This document shows, piece after piece, positions 34,371 through 44,374 of a stretch of 64,000 nucleotides of DNA; position 1 is the first letter of the stretch, and every line of letters begins with the position of its first letter. Position numbers and translations under genes: made by a program. The notes under the pieces were generated by a model. The model saw only the letters and a list, made by a program, of their open reading frames with translations, did no database searches and was not told the origin of the DNA. This stretch comes from UBA7485 sp050945075 (GTDB taxonomy: Bacteria > Bacillota > Clostridia > Eubacteriales > Eubacteriaceae), in the NCBI GenBank assembly GCA_050945075.1, contig JBMNSG010000001.1, forward strand, positions 1 to 64,000. The letters are read 5' to 3'.

Positions 34371-35729
34371 TCAGTTTTTAAAGCTGTGAATCGGTGCCGG
34401 AATCTGGCCGCCCCGGTCAACAAATCTGGAACAGTCGGACGGATTTACCTTCATAACCGGTGCCGAACCGAGAAGTCCTCCGAATTCCGCATAATCTCCG
34501 AGATCCTTGCCGATAACAGGAATCAGACGGACTGCGGTGGTTTTATTATTAATCATGCCAATGGCAGCTTCATCTGCAATAATACCGGAAATGGTTGATG
34601 CCGGTGTGCTGCCGGGAATGGCGATCATATCCAGACCTACCGAGCAGACACAGGTCATGGCTTCCAGCTTTTCCAGTGTCAGGGAACCCATTTCTGCTGC
34701 TTCTATCATGCCTTCGTCTTCGCTGACCGGAATAAAGGCACCTGAAAGACCGCCGACAGATGAGCTGGCCATAATGCCACCCTTCTTGACGGCATCATTG
34801 AGCAGAGCAAGCGCTGCTGTAGTACCGGCGCCGCCCGTATGTTCGATTCCCATTTCTTCCAGAATACGGCCGACAGAGTCGCCCACTTCAGGAGTCGGTG
34901 CCAGGGATAAATCCAGGATTCCGAAAGGAACGCTCAGGCGGTCTGCCACTGTTGTACCGATGAGCTGGCCGGCTCTGGTAATCTTGAAAGCTGTCTTTTT
35001 GATCACTGATGCCAGTTCACCGAAATCCGCATCCGGGTAACGTTCGACAGCTGCCTTGACAACGCCAGGACCGGATACACCAACGTGAAGACAGGTGTCA
35101 GGCTGGGTCACGCCGTGAAAAGCGCCTGCCATAAAGGGATTGTCATCTACTGCATTACAGAAAACCACCAGTTTGGCACAGCCGAGGGAATCGATGTCCT
35201 TTGTAAGCTGAGCTGTTTCCTTAATGGTTTCGCCCATAATACGGACTGCGTCCATATTGATTCCGAGCTTCGAGTTACCGACATTGACACTTGAACAGAC
35301 ATATTCAGTCTGAGCCAGAGCTTCCGGGATTGAATTAATCAGTCTCAGGTCGCCGCGGGTGAAGCCGCGGGGAACCAGTGCCGAAAAACCGCCGATAAAA
35401 TTGACACCGACCGCTTTTGCTGCATCGTCGAGTGTTTTGGCGAAATCAACATAATCGGTATCCGGGCAGGCACCTGCTATCAGGCTGATGGGAGTGACTG
35501 AAATCCGCTTATTAACGATGTTGATCCCGTATTCATCACCGACACGTTCACCCTGAACAACAAGCTGATCCGCCAGATGGGTAATTTTGTCATAGATTTT
35601 TTTGCGGCATTTCTTACTGTCGGAATCAATACAGTCCAGCAGTGAAATTCCGAGTGTGATTGTACGGATATCGAGTTTTTCCTCTTCGAGCATCCGTACT
35701 GTTTCCATAACGTTTTTAGTATAGGCCAT
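34371..35729 (-). CDS. UPF0210 (PFL-like) protein
   Basis: 452 residues of a conserved family of unknown function with a pyruvate-formate-lyase-like fold. Recognisable stretches: DIRTITLGISLLDCIDSD, NKRISVTPISLIAGAC and CLHVGVSGPGVVKAAVERY. It always tends to pair with an ACT protein of UPF0237, which lies 15 bases upstream here. No catalytic glycyl-radical motif is seen. The 173 bases between its stop and the next gene (34198-34370) hold a TCTGCT-TCGG-AGCAGA hairpin and no clear terminator. Confidence 0.9.
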   Translation of the reverse strand: MAYTKNVMETVRMLEEEKLDIRTITLGISLLDCIDSDSKKCRKKIYDKITHLADQLVVQGERVGDEYGINIVNKRISVTPISLIAGACPDTDYVDFAKTLDDAAKAVGVNFIGGFSALVPRGFTRGDLRLINSIPEALAQTEYVCSSVNVGNSKLGINMDAVRIMGETIKETAQLTKDIDSLGCAKLVVFCNAVDDNPFMAGAFHGVTQPDTCLHVGVSGPGVVKAAVERYPDADFGELASVIKKTAFKITRAGQLIGTTVADRLSVPFGILDLSLAPTPEVGDSVGRILEEMGIEHTGGAGTTAALALLNDAVKKGGIMASSSVGGLSGAFIPVSEDEGMIEAAEMGSLTLEKLEAMTCVCSVGLDMIAIPGSTPASTISGIIADEAAIGMINNKTTAVRLIPVIGKDLGDYAEFGGLLGSAPVMKVNPSDCSRFVDRGGQIPAPIHSFKN

Positions 35730-35744
35730 TTATCCGATTGTCTC

Positions 35745-36014
35745 CTAGATCGTATGCATTGCGTTGAAAATTGCTTCCTGCTGAATCCGGACTGAGAGTC
35801 CCAGACCGGCGCCCACCGTATCCAGTTCATCTTTAAGATCGGTGAAATCACAGGTGATGTCGGAAATATCGACCATCATAATCATTGTAAACAGGTCCTG
35901 CATGACTGTCTGGGACAGGTCGAGGATGTTTGCATTGTTTTCAGAGAGGATTTTGGAAATATTGTAAATAATACCGGTTCTGTCTTTACCGATAACCGTA
36001 ACAACGGCGTTCAT
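35745..36014 (-). CDS. ACT-domain protein, UPF0237
   Basis: 89 residues, a single ACT domain: VVTVIGKDRTGIIYNISKIL at the start with the ligand-loop Asp-Arg-Thr-Gly, then ANILDLSQTVMQDLFTMIMM. Small-molecule sensing is likely but the ligand is unknown. Co-transcribed with UPF0210 15 bases downstream; the pair is conserved across Bacillota and Archaea. Confidence 0.92.
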   Translation of the reverse strand: MNAVVTVIGKDRTGIIYNISKILSENNANILDLSQTVMQDLFTMIMMVDISDITCDFTDLKDELDTVGAGLGLSVRIQQEAIFNAMHTI

Positions 36015-36366
36015 ATTGTGTTTCCTTTCATGATGACATAATAGAATAGTATAAGTTTATCCGAAAAACCTGTTTTTTTCCATGCAAAACCGGCTTAACA
36101 GCGTATATCATCCGTAATATAAAAGAGAATGAAGATGAGAACGTTACACTTCGGTTTTGCGTTACAGGTGAAACAGGACAACTGAATCTGCTCTGGAGAT
36201 CTGCTGTTCAGGAATTCTATGCGCATGAATCTTGTCAGTACGAAAATGCCGGGCAGCAGTGTGTCCCCTGTGAAGACGGCAGAATCAGATTGAATCCCGC
36301 CGTAGGCAAAGTTTTCTTATGGTAAAATAGTATGAATATCAGAAATGATCTGCAAACCAGAAATTA

Positions 36367-36397
36367 AACAGGAATTGAAATTTTAACAGGAATTGAA
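36367..36397 (+). repeat. Direct repeat AACAGGAATTGAA x2
   Basis: Exact 13-base copies at 36367-36379 and 36385-36397 (18-base period), with a partial ACAGGAAT near 36433. Confidence 0.75.
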
Positions 36398-36421
36398 TTT
36401 TGTAATGTAAATTTTACAAAA
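36398..36421 (+). promoter_or_regulatory. Inverted repeat upstream of rsmH
   Basis: TTTTGTAA (36398-36405) and TTACAAAA (36414-36421) with an 8-base spacer, 31 bases before the rsmH start. Operator-like; no known consensus recognised. Confidence 0.5.
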
Positions 36422-36452
36422 GCAGAAAATATACAGGAATACCAGGTTTACT

Positions 36453-37385
36453 ATGGAATATAAACATATAACCGTTTTGCTTGAAGAAAGCGTAAACGCA
36501 TTGAATATCAAACCGGATGGCATCTATGTGGATGCGACTCTGGGTGGCGGCGGCCATTCCTCAGCGATCTGCAGCAGGCTGGGGCCCGATGGAACCCTGA
36601 TCGGGATTGATCAGGATGATTTTGCACTTGAATATGCCGGGAAAAGACTTGAATCGTACGATTGCCGTAAAATTCTGGTCAAAAGTAATTTTGAACAGCT
36701 GGGAAAAGTACTGGATGACCTGGATATTTCCGGGATTGACGGCATTGTCTATGATCTGGGCGTTTCGTCTTTTCAGCTGGACGATGATGAACGCGGTTTT
36801 TCTTATCATCATGACGGACCTCTGGACATGCGTATGAATACAGAATCGGATTTCAGTGCCGCGGATCTGGTTAATACCTATTCAAAGGAAGAACTGATAC
36901 GGGTTCTGCGTAATTATGGCGAAGAACGGCATGCAGGACGGATCGCTTCAGCGATCATACGCGAGCGTGAAAAAGAACCGATCCGGACCACTTCCAGGCT
37001 GGCGGAAATTATCAAATATGCTTATCCGCCAAAAGAAAGAAGCGGCAAGCATCCGGCCCGCAAGAGTTTTCAGGCCATCCGCATTGAAGTAAACCGGGAA
37101 CTGATTGTGCTCGATACCAGTTTTGATGCCGCGCTTGCTCACTTAAATCCGGGCGGCCGCATCTGCGTGATTACATTCCATTCGCTGGAAGACCGTATTG
37201 TTAAGAATTATTTCCGCGAACAGGCGGATCCCTGTACCTGCCCGCCTGATTTCCCGGTATGCGTCTGCGGGAAAAAACCGCAGATTAAACTGATCACGCG
37301 CAAACCTCTGGTACCGCAGAGCGGAGAACTGGAACATAACGCCCGTGCCCGCAGCGCCAAGCTCAGAATAGCAGAAAAAATCTGA
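36453..37385 (+). CDS. rsmH: 16S rRNA (cytosine1402-N4)-methyltransferase
   Basis: MraW/RsmH, 310 residues, methylates C1402 in the decoding site. N-terminus HITVLLEESVNALN, SAM motif VDATLGGGGHSSAI, GIDQDDFALEYAGKRL, and the family signature FQAIRIEVNRELIVLD then FHSLEDRIVKNYF. It opens the division cluster, where mraZ would normally precede it. Confidence 0.98.
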   Translation: MEYKHITVLLEESVNALNIKPDGIYVDATLGGGGHSSAICSRLGPDGTLIGIDQDDFALEYAGKRLESYDCRKILVKSNFEQLGKVLDDLDISGIDGIVYDLGVSSFQLDDDERGFSYHHDGPLDMRMNTESDFSAADLVNTYSKEELIRVLRNYGEERHAGRIASAIIREREKEPIRTTSRLAEIIKYAYPPKERSGKHPARKSFQAIRIEVNRELIVLDTSFDAALAHLNPGGRICVITFHSLEDRIVKNYFREQADPCTCPPDFPVCVCGKKPQIKLITRKPLVPQSGELEHNARARSAKLRIAEKI

Positions 37386-37393
37386 GGCATTTC

Positions 37394-37807
37394 ATGGCGA
37401 CGGAAAAAACATCAGGAAAGACTGGCAGCAGAAGACAAAAGAAAAAGGCAACTGCCGGCGATAAAAAACTGGCGCTGGTTCTGATTCTGGTTTTTATTTG
37501 TGCAATTGGGATTCTGTTTCAGTCATCAACTATTCTGTCACTGAATAAAGAGGTATCGTCTCTGGAGCAGGAACTTCAGGATGCCAAATCGGAAGTAGAC
37601 AGCAAAAAAGGCAGGCTTATCAGCAGTACGGATCTGAACAGTATTGAAGCTCAGGCCCGCGCACTGGGAATGACTGAAGCAACATCGAGTCAGTATGTTT
37701 ATGAAACGTCTTCGGCAAAGAACCTGAATAATTCAGGAAAACAGCCGGGACTGTATGAGTATCTGTCCATGTTCAGACAGATTAGAGAAGGAAATTTATG
37801 GCCCTGA
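37394..37807 (+). CDS. ftsL: Cell-division protein FtsL
   Basis: 137 residues. Lys-rich cytoplasmic start (about 1-25), one membrane segment (LALVLILVFICAIGILF), then a leucine-zipper coiled coil (LNKEVSSLEQELQDAKSEVD) outside. Size, topology and place between rsmH and the PBP define it. It bridges DivIB, DivIC and the septal synthase. Overlaps the PBP gene by 10 bases. Confidence 0.88.
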   Translation: MATEKTSGKTGSRRQKKKATAGDKKLALVLILVFICAIGILFQSSTILSLNKEVSSLEQELQDAKSEVDSKKGRLISSTDLNSIEAQARALGMTEATSSQYVYETSSAKNLNNSGKQPGLYEYLSMFRQIREGNLWP

Positions 37808-40206
37808 CCATCAAATCTCGCAAAAACAGGGAGAATAAAAAGAAGAAAATCAGCCGGCAGAGCTCCATGGCAGTCCGGTCTCTGATTGTAATTGGATTAC
37901 TGGCTGCAGGTGCGCTGTATCTGATCTGCCATCTTGTTTATCTGCAGGTTTTTGACAAAAAAGATCAGTATGAAGCGCAGATCGACCAGCTGGTCACTGA
38001 AACGCAGATCACCGCCCAGCGCGGTAATATCTATGACAGAAATATGAATGTCCTGGTCCAGGACTCATCGGCCAAATCAGTAAACGTGATTCCAAATGAT
38101 ATCCGTGAAGGTGAAACGGACAGCCTGGCCGAGGCACTTTCGACGCAGCTGGGACTTGATAAAACAGAAGTACTGTCCAAACTGACCAGACTGGAAAATG
38201 ACATTGTTGAAGTAAAAACCGGTGTCCAGGAAAGTGATGCCAGGGCAGTAATGGCTCAGGCCGATGGATTTACCTATAAGAACGGTTCACTGTACGTTAC
38301 ACCAATGGATGTAACGGATCAGGATAAAGCGATCAAAGCACTTGAAGATACTTTTCAGATGAGTGAGAAAGACGCTTCCGGATATGTAAAACAACTTGAA
38401 AATTCTACTGTCAAAATCGAAGGGAAGGTCGATAATGCTCTGGCTGTAAGTATTCAGAAAAGTCAGACTACCTACGATGAAGATGGCAGCATTAAATCCA
38501 CCAACGGGGTGGAACTGATCGAAGACAAGAAACGGTATTATACCAACGGGAATTTTGCTTCCTATGTGCTGGGCTTTACTGGAGACGATCATACCGGCCT
38601 GAACGGCGTCGAAGCCACATTCAATGATCTGCTTGCCGGTACCAATGGGATTGTGTTGTATCAGAAGGATGCGAATAACACCAGTATTCCGTCCCAGACC
38701 AAAATTATCAAGGAAGCACAGAAGGGTGACGATCTGGTACTGACTCTGGACAGTAACATACAGATAGCAGCCGAACGTGCATTGAGTTCAGCGGTCACAG
38801 AATGGAAGGCCAAGAGCGGCACAGCCATAGTCATGAATACGAAGACCGGTGAGATTATTGCGATGGCAACCAAGCCGGACTATGATCTGAATAATCCTTA
38901 TCTGATTGATTCAACGTACGCATCGACGCATGCAGAAGATCTGAACGGAAAAAGCACGTCCGACCAGCTTGAGTCCATGTGGAAGAATCAGGCAGTAGGA
39001 TTCGTGTATGAACCGGGCTCGACCTTTAAGCCGATCACAGTAGCTGCTGCGCTGGAAGAAGGTTCAATCTCTCCTGATACAACTGTTACCTGCACCGGTT
39101 CCATCAATGTGGAAGGGACAACCATTAACTGTACCGGTGTCCACGGAACCCAGACCATTGCCCAGGCGCTGGCGAATTCCTGTAACCCGGGTCTGGTACA
39201 GATTATACAGAACCTGAATCCGCTTCTGTTTTACCGTTATGTGTATGACTTCGGATTTGGAGCAACAACCGGAATTGATCTGACCGGAGAAGAAGAAGGA
39301 ATCGTCAATCGTATTTTTAACACGGAAGATAATTCGGTCAATATGGTCGATTATTCAACATTCTCATTTGGCCAGGGACTGGCAACCACACCGATTCAGC
39401 TGGTTTCAGCACTGAACTGTCTGGTTAACAACGGCAACTATGTCAAACCGCAAATCCAGCTTAACAACAATTCAGAAGAAAGCAGCCGCCAGGTGGTGTC
39501 TGCTGCTACCTCTTCAGAGCTGCGTAAAGATATGCAGGGCGTTGTTTCCGACAGCACCACACTGTCGGCAGCAGCTGCCGGATACAGTATAGGCGGGAAA
39601 ACAGGGACAGCAGAAAAGTTTGTGGACGGGAGTTATTCATCAACAAAATTTGTCACGTCTTTCTTCTGCTTTGCACCGGTAGACGATCCCGAGTATTCGG
39701 TTCTGGTTGTTCTTGACGAACCGGATCCCTCTGCTTACGGTGGTACAAGTGCAGCACCTGTTGCAATTAATATTATCGAGCAGGCCCTCAATTATAATGG
39801 AGGCGGCCAGCAGACGTCAGAAGCGACCGGACAGACAGTCGTTGTTCCGGATGTGACCGGTCAGGATGTGGATAGTGTGACTTCGGTACTGGATGAGCGG
39901 GGAATCACTTATGAAATCCAGCGCAGTGACGGAGACAGCGGAAACACGGTACAGACACAGAGTATTGCTGCCCGCAGTGAATATAAATCCGGTGATACTC
40001 TTGTGCTTCAGGTAGGGACAGCAGCAGATGATGGGAGCGGTATTCTCCCCGATTTTACTGGAATGTCGGTACAGGCGGTCAATACAAAAATGAAAGAAAT
40101 GGGTCTGAACCTGAAGGTGGACGGATCCGGTTTTGCGGTCAGTCAGTCAATTCCTGCAGGTTCCAAGGTGAACAGTGGCAGTGAAGTTACGGTTACCTTC
40201 CAATAA
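37798..40206 (+). CDS. ftsI: Division-specific class B PBP with two PASTA domains
   Basis: Septal peptidoglycan transpeptidase of 802 residues. Basic N-terminus, one membrane anchor (about 27-50), PBP dimerisation domain with ITAQRGNIYDRNMNVLV, transpeptidase domain with SxxK at EPGSTFKPIT (Ser408), SxN as SCN, and KTG in GGKTGTAEK. Two PASTA repeats follow (about 680-740 and 745-802), beginning VVPDVTGQDV and LPDFTGMSV. It resembles Bacillus PBP2B/SpoVD; which of the two cannot be told. No murE follows, unlike many clusters. A terminator comes right after. Confidence 0.95.
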   Translation: MALTIKSRKNRENKKKKISRQSSMAVRSLIVIGLLAAGALYLICHLVYLQVFDKKDQYEAQIDQLVTETQITAQRGNIYDRNMNVLVQDSSAKSVNVIPNDIREGETDSLAEALSTQLGLDKTEVLSKLTRLENDIVEVKTGVQESDARAVMAQADGFTYKNGSLYVTPMDVTDQDKAIKALEDTFQMSEKDASGYVKQLENSTVKIEGKVDNALAVSIQKSQTTYDEDGSIKSTNGVELIEDKKRYYTNGNFASYVLGFTGDDHTGLNGVEATFNDLLAGTNGIVLYQKDANNTSIPSQTKIIKEAQKGDDLVLTLDSNIQIAAERALSSAVTEWKAKSGTAIVMNTKTGEIIAMATKPDYDLNNPYLIDSTYASTHAEDLNGKSTSDQLESMWKNQAVGFVYEPGSTFKPITVAAALEEGSISPDTTVTCTGSINVEGTTINCTGVHGTQTIAQALANSCNPGLVQIIQNLNPLLFYRYVYDFGFGATTGIDLTGEEEGIVNRIFNTEDNSVNMVDYSTFSFGQGLATTPIQLVSALNCLVNNGNYVKPQIQLNNNSEESSRQVVSAATSSELRKDMQGVVSDSTTLSAAAAGYSIGGKTGTAEKFVDGSYSSTKFVTSFFCFAPVDDPEYSVLVVLDEPDPSAYGGTSAAPVAINIIEQALNYNGGGQQTSEATGQTVVVPDVTGQDVDSVTSVLDERGITYEIQRSDGDSGNTVQTQSIAARSEYKSGDTLVLQVGTAADDGSGILPDFTGMSVQAVNTKMKEMGLNLKVDGSGFAVSQSIPAGSKVNSGSEVTVTFQ

Positions 40207-40212
40207 AAAAAT

Positions 40213-40239
40213 AAAAAAACGGCTTCGGCCGTTTTTTTT
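40213..40239 (+). terminator. Terminator after the PBP gene
   Basis: AAAAAACGGC-TTCG-GCCGTTTTTTTT, a stable UUCG-loop hairpin splitting the division cluster in two units. Confidence 0.92.
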
Positions 40240-40549
40240 TCGGAAAAAAGGCTGTCAGCCAGAACGTTTTAAGAACGATACTGTTAAAATAGAGGAACGG
40301 AAGAGATTTCACTGCAAATTCAGCAACTTTCAAACCATTACAGTATAAAAAATAGAAAATATCTATAATAATTTACCGTAATACTGGTTAAAATATAAAT
40401 AGCCTTAACCATGAACGACTTATCATTAAACAGCGTCTGCACTTATGAAAAAAAGTCTCTGTGTCTGTTATAATAAAAACAGCGTTTTTGGCTTACGGAT
40501 TTGTGTGTGAACCGGATTCAATTTGCTTATTACGCTTGTCAGGAGAACT
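40240..40549 (+). promoter_or_regulatory. Intergenic region with candidate murF promoter
   Basis: AT-rich, no gene seen. A perfect TATAAT at 40469-40474 is the best -10; its -35 is weak. A second candidate is TATAAA near 40394 with TTTACC 16 bases before. Since a terminator lies just upstream, murF and later genes need a promoter here. Confidence 0.5.
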
Positions 40550-41959
40550 ATGAACCCAATAAAATTTGAAGAATTACCGGAAATCATTGATGGCCGACTG
40601 GTCGGTGTTTTCCCGGAACAGCTGAAACATAAACATATTCAGGATGTAACCATTGACAGCCGGCAGGTAAAACCCGGAATGGTGTACATTCCGGTTGTCG
40701 GTGAAACAAACGATGGACACGATTACATCCCGGATGCTATTGAAGCAGGTGCCGGCGCGGTTGTTTCGGAACGAACAGCAGACCGTCTGGGACTGAATAT
40801 TGAAAATCTCGAGGAACGCGGCGTTCTTTTTGTCAGAGTCAAATCCGTGAAGGAAGCGCTGAAAAAACTGGCAGGATATAATCGTTCACTGAGTTCAATT
40901 CCTGTGATTGCCATTACCGGAAGTTCCGGAAAAACCACGACCAAGGATCTGATCGCTTCTGTTTTAAACCAGAAATACAATACGCTTAAAACAGAAGGTA
41001 ATTTCAACAATGAATATGGAATTCCACAGACTCTTCTCAGGCTGGGTAAAGAACACGAAGCTGCTGTGATCGAGATGGGCATGGATCATATGCATGATAT
41101 CGATCAGAGCATAGGCCTCGTTTTACCCCAGGTTGCTATTATTACCAATATAGGGAGCGCCCATATTGAAACACTCAAGACCAAGGAAAATATTCTGATT
41201 GCCAAATCAGAAATCCTGCAGACACTTAAGGAAAACCAGTTTGCACTGTTAAACGGGGACGATGAAATGCTGGACCGGGTCAAGAATGGATCGTTTGAAG
41301 TAAGGCGTTACGGAATCGATTCAGAACGGCTCGATCTCAGAGCCCGTGATTGTGTTTCAGATACCGAAGGCGTTCGATTTACAGTAGGAAATGACAGCTA
41401 CAGACTTTCCGTTCCCGGTATTCACAATATTTATAATGCACTGGCAGCTGTCTGGGTCGGGCTGCGTCTGGGACTGACAGCGGAACAGATTCAGAACGGA
41501 TTTGATCAGTACAAACCCAGCGCTCACCGGATGAATCTGATTGATGCAGACGGTATTACGGTCATTGACGACAGCTATAATGCCAACCCTGATTCCATGA
41601 TGGCTGCACTGTCAGCACTCAAGGATACGGGCAATGCGGACCGCAGACGTGTCGCAGTCCTCGGCGATATGCTGGAACTCGGCGACAAAGAGCTGGTTTC
41701 ACATCTGCAGGTGGGCAGAGAGGCTTCCAAACATGCAGATGTCATTTTTGGTGTGGGTCCGGCTGCCGTCAATCTGATGCGCGGAGCCATCGAAGTCAAG
41801 GCCAGTTTAAAAGGAAAATATTTTCCGGATACCGAAAAAGCAGTGAGAGAAATTCCGGAGCTTCTTAAAAAGGGTGATATTGTCCTGGTTAAAGGCTCGC
41901 GGGGAATGAAACTGGAACAGGTGGTCGATGCAATTTCCGGCAGGGAGACTGCTGAATGA
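40550..41959 (+). CDS. murF: UDP-MurNAc-tripeptide:D-Ala-D-Ala ligase
   Basis: Adds D-Ala-D-Ala to UDP-MurNAc-tripeptide, completing the cytoplasmic pentapeptide. I use ATG 40550 behind AGGAGA (469 residues) instead of the in-frame start at 40523. ATP loop AITGSSGKTTTKDLI, TEGNFNNEYGIPQTLL, VIEMGMDHMHDI and DDSYNANPDSMMAAL are family signatures. Overlaps mraY by 4 bases. Confidence 0.97.
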   Translation: MNPIKFEELPEIIDGRLVGVFPEQLKHKHIQDVTIDSRQVKPGMVYIPVVGETNDGHDYIPDAIEAGAGAVVSERTADRLGLNIENLEERGVLFVRVKSVKEALKKLAGYNRSLSSIPVIAITGSSGKTTTKDLIASVLNQKYNTLKTEGNFNNEYGIPQTLLRLGKEHEAAVIEMGMDHMHDIDQSIGLVLPQVAIITNIGSAHIETLKTKENILIAKSEILQTLKENQFALLNGDDEMLDRVKNGSFEVRRYGIDSERLDLRARDCVSDTEGVRFTVGNDSYRLSVPGIHNIYNALAAVWVGLRLGLTAEQIQNGFDQYKPSAHRMNLIDADGITVIDDSYNANPDSMMAALSALKDTGNADRRRVAVLGDMLELGDKELVSHLQVGREASKHADVIFGVGPAAVNLMRGAIEVKASLKGKYFPDTEKAVREIPELLKKGDIVLVKGSRGMKLEQVVDAISGRETAE

Positions 41960-42909
41960 GTAATCTTCAAATCGGAATGCTGTCGCTGCTGATCGCAGCC
42001 GTTTCTGTATGGCTGCTGGTTCCGGCTGCACTGCCGACACTGCACCGTCTGCATTTCGGACAGTCGATCCGTGAGGAAGGACCGAAAAGCCACCAGAAAA
42101 AATCAGGCACCCCTACCATGGGGGGCCTGCTGATTCAGGCCGGAATTCTTATCGCAGTCTGTATTGCCGGCCTGATTACCGGAAAGTTTTCCTGGTATCT
42201 CGTTCTGATTATGATCGTTTATGGTCTGATCGGATTTATTGACGATTTTATCAAGGTTTCTAAAAAACACAATCTCGGTTTGAATGTCGCACAGAAGCTG
42301 ATTCTGCAGATTGCCGCAGCCCTGTTCTTTACGATTTATGCCGCTCATACGACCGGAACAGCTTTACTGGTTCCCTTTGCCGGTATGGTCGATTTTGGCT
42401 TCTGGTATTATCCGTTTACGTTTTTTGCCATTGTAGCAGTGACCAATGCTGTGAATCTGACAGACGGACTAGACGGACTGGCTGCTGGCTGTACAGCTGT
42501 TGTCATGATTTTCTTTCTGGTCGGCTCGTTTGCCCTTTCTCCGGCATACTCTGCTTTTGCAGGGGCTGTAATCGGAGGCTGCCTGGGCTTTATTCGGAAT
42601 AATTCCAATCCTGCGGATATATTTATGGGTGATACCGGATCAATGGCACTTGGCGGTGCACTGGTAGGAATCGCGATTGTCACAAGACTGCAGATTTTTA
42701 TTCTGATTGCTGGTTTTATCTTTGTCCTGGAAGCCCTGTCTGTTGTGATTCAGGTCGGTTATTTCAAGATATCACATGGCAAACGCGTTTTCAGAATGGC
42801 TCCGATTCACCATCATTTTGAACTGGGCGGTTGGAGCGAAACCAGAGTGGTCCAGGTGTTCTGGACTCTGAGTGCATTGTGCACAGCTCTGGCATTTCTT
42901 CTGCTTTAG
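41956..42909 (+). CDS. mraY: Phospho-MurNAc-pentapeptide transferase
   Basis: Integral membrane enzyme of 317 residues making lipid I. Catalytic motifs: GFIDDFIKVSKKHNLGL, AVTNAVNLTDGLDGLAAG and the MAPIHHHFELGGWSE loop, with GTPTMGGLL near the start. About ten membrane segments. Confidence 0.98.
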   Translation: MSNLQIGMLSLLIAAVSVWLLVPAALPTLHRLHFGQSIREEGPKSHQKKSGTPTMGGLLIQAGILIAVCIAGLITGKFSWYLVLIMIVYGLIGFIDDFIKVSKKHNLGLNVAQKLILQIAAALFFTIYAAHTTGTALLVPFAGMVDFGFWYYPFTFFAIVAVTNAVNLTDGLDGLAAGCTAVVMIFFLVGSFALSPAYSAFAGAVIGGCLGFIRNNSNPADIFMGDTGSMALGGALVGIAIVTRLQIFILIAGFIFVLEALSVVIQVGYFKISHGKRVFRMAPIHHHFELGGWSETRVVQVFWTLSALCTALAFLLL

Positions 42910-42928
42910 CAGTATCATAAAAAAACAA

Positions 42929-42973
42929 CTGCCGTGTCTGGACAGTCCTGTGACTCTCCTCTAAACACGGCAG
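42929..42973 (+). terminator. Stem-loop between mraY and murD
   Basis: CTGCCGTGT (42929-42937) pairs with ACACGGCAG (42965-42973) around a 27-base loop, followed by ATTTCATTTT. Weak terminator or attenuator in an otherwise continuous cluster. Confidence 0.5.
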
Positions 42974-42994
42974 ATTTCATTTTGAAAGGTATTT

Positions 42995-44374
42995 ATGAAA
43001 AAAGTACTTGTTATAGGCGCTGCCCGCACTGGTGCGGCTGCAGCCAGACTTTTGCTGGAATCCGGAATAGAAACAGTGCTTACCGACAATCGCAGCCCTG
43101 AAGCTGTTATGTCGGAATTTCCCGAAGCGGCGGGAGATTTGAAAGAGCTGGCAGACTTTGGCGGAGACCGTTTTGAAACTGTCTTCGGCACACAGTTTCC
43201 GGCTGACCGGGCACAGGAATTCGACCTGATCATCACCAGCCCCGGAGTACCTCCGGAAATACCGGTATTAAAAAAAGCCGGAGAGCTTGGCATTGATGCA
43301 GTAACGGATCTGGAACTGGCCTACCGTTTATCACCGGCATCATTTGTAGCGATTACCGGAACGAATGGCAAAACAACGACAACCACCCTTACAGGTGAAA
43401 TATTTAAGGAATCCGGACGCAAGACAGAAGTCGTGGGCAATATCGGTCTGCCGGTTTCGCGGTTTGTCAGAGAGAGCCGCCCGGAAGACGTGTTCGTAAC
43501 CGAAATTTCTGCATTTCAGCTTGACGGAATCAGACAGTTCAGACCCTCTGCTGCTCTGGTGCTCAATGTGTCGCCGGACCATCTCGACAGATACAAGGTT
43601 ATGGAAAACTACGTCAATGCCAAACGCAGAATAAGCCTGAATCAGACTGCAGATGATTTTCTGGTACTCAACCTTGATGACCCGGTTGTCAGTGCCTTTG
43701 CTCAGGACCAGCCTGTCCGCAGGCTTTTCATCAGTACTGAACGTCCCGTCGAAAACGGCGCCTTTTACAAAGACGGTATGCTGTGGATTGCCGATGCAGG
43801 GAAAACAATACCTCTCGTTTCTGATCAGGAACTGGGAATAAAGGGTATTCATAATGTTCAGAATGCTCTGGGGGCCTCGGCACTGTCCTATTTCTCAGGG
43901 ATCGACATGGAAGTAATTCGTAAAGTCCTGAGGGAATTCAAAGGTGTGGAACACCGCCAGGAATATATCTGTACACGCGGCGGGGTCCGCTATATCAATG
44001 ATTCCAAGGGGACCAATACCAATGCGGCCATTATCGCCCTCAATGCCATGACCACACCGGTAGTTCTGATTGCCGGCGGATATGACAAGCATGAGGATTA
44101 TACAGAATTTGTTCAGGCTATGAAGGGGAAGGTCAAGACACTTGTTCTTCTCGGTGTTACAGCAGATGATATCGAAAAAACAGCCAGAGATAACGGATTT
44201 GATTCGATCATTCGTAAAGATACTTTTGAAGATGCCGTAGCGGCTGCTACAGCGGCTGCAGTGCCGGGAGACACCGTACTGCTTTCTCCGGCCTGTGCTA
44301 GCTGGGGCATGTTTGACAATTATGAGGTCAGAGGTGACGAATTCAGGAAGCTCGCGCTCAGCCTCCCGGAATAA
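42995..44374 (+). CDS. murD: UDP-MurNAc-L-Ala:D-Glu ligase
   Basis: 459 residues. VLVIGAARTGAAAARLLLES is the N-terminal UDP-binding loop, AITGTNGKTTTTTLTGEI the ATP loop, NVSPDHLDRYK and DSKGTNTNAA the substrate and metal motifs. Its 3' end overlaps the likely ftsW start by about 41 bases. Confidence 0.97.
   Translation: MKKVLVIGAARTGAAAARLLLESGIETVLTDNRSPEAVMSEFPEAAGDLKELADFGGDRFETVFGTQFPADRAQEFDLIITSPGVPPEIPVLKKAGELGIDAVTDLELAYRLSPASFVAITGTNGKTTTTTLTGEIFKESGRKTEVVGNIGLPVSRFVRESRPEDVFVTEISAFQLDGIRQFRPSAALVLNVSPDHLDRYKVMENYVNAKRRISLNQTADDFLVLNLDDPVVSAFAQDQPVRRLFISTERPVENGAFYKDGMLWIADAGKTIPLVSDQELGIKGIHNVQNALGASALSYFSGIDMEVIRKVLREFKGVEHRQEYICTRGGVRYINDSKGTNTNAAIIALNAMTTPVVLIAGGYDKHEDYTEFVQAMKGKVKTLVLLGVTADDIEKTARDNGFDSIIRKDTFEDAVAAATAAAVPGDTVLLSPACASWGMFDNYEVRGDEFRKLALSLPE

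Larger units (their letters stand above)
36015..36452. other. 438-base intergenic region between divergent operons
   Basis: No frame here looks coding. It must hold the promoter of the ACT/UPF0210 genes (minus) and of the division cluster (plus). A TAAAAT at 36323-36328 is a weak -10 candidate for the plus strand. The last 90 bases carry direct and inverted repeats listed separately. No mraZ is present. Confidence 0.6.
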
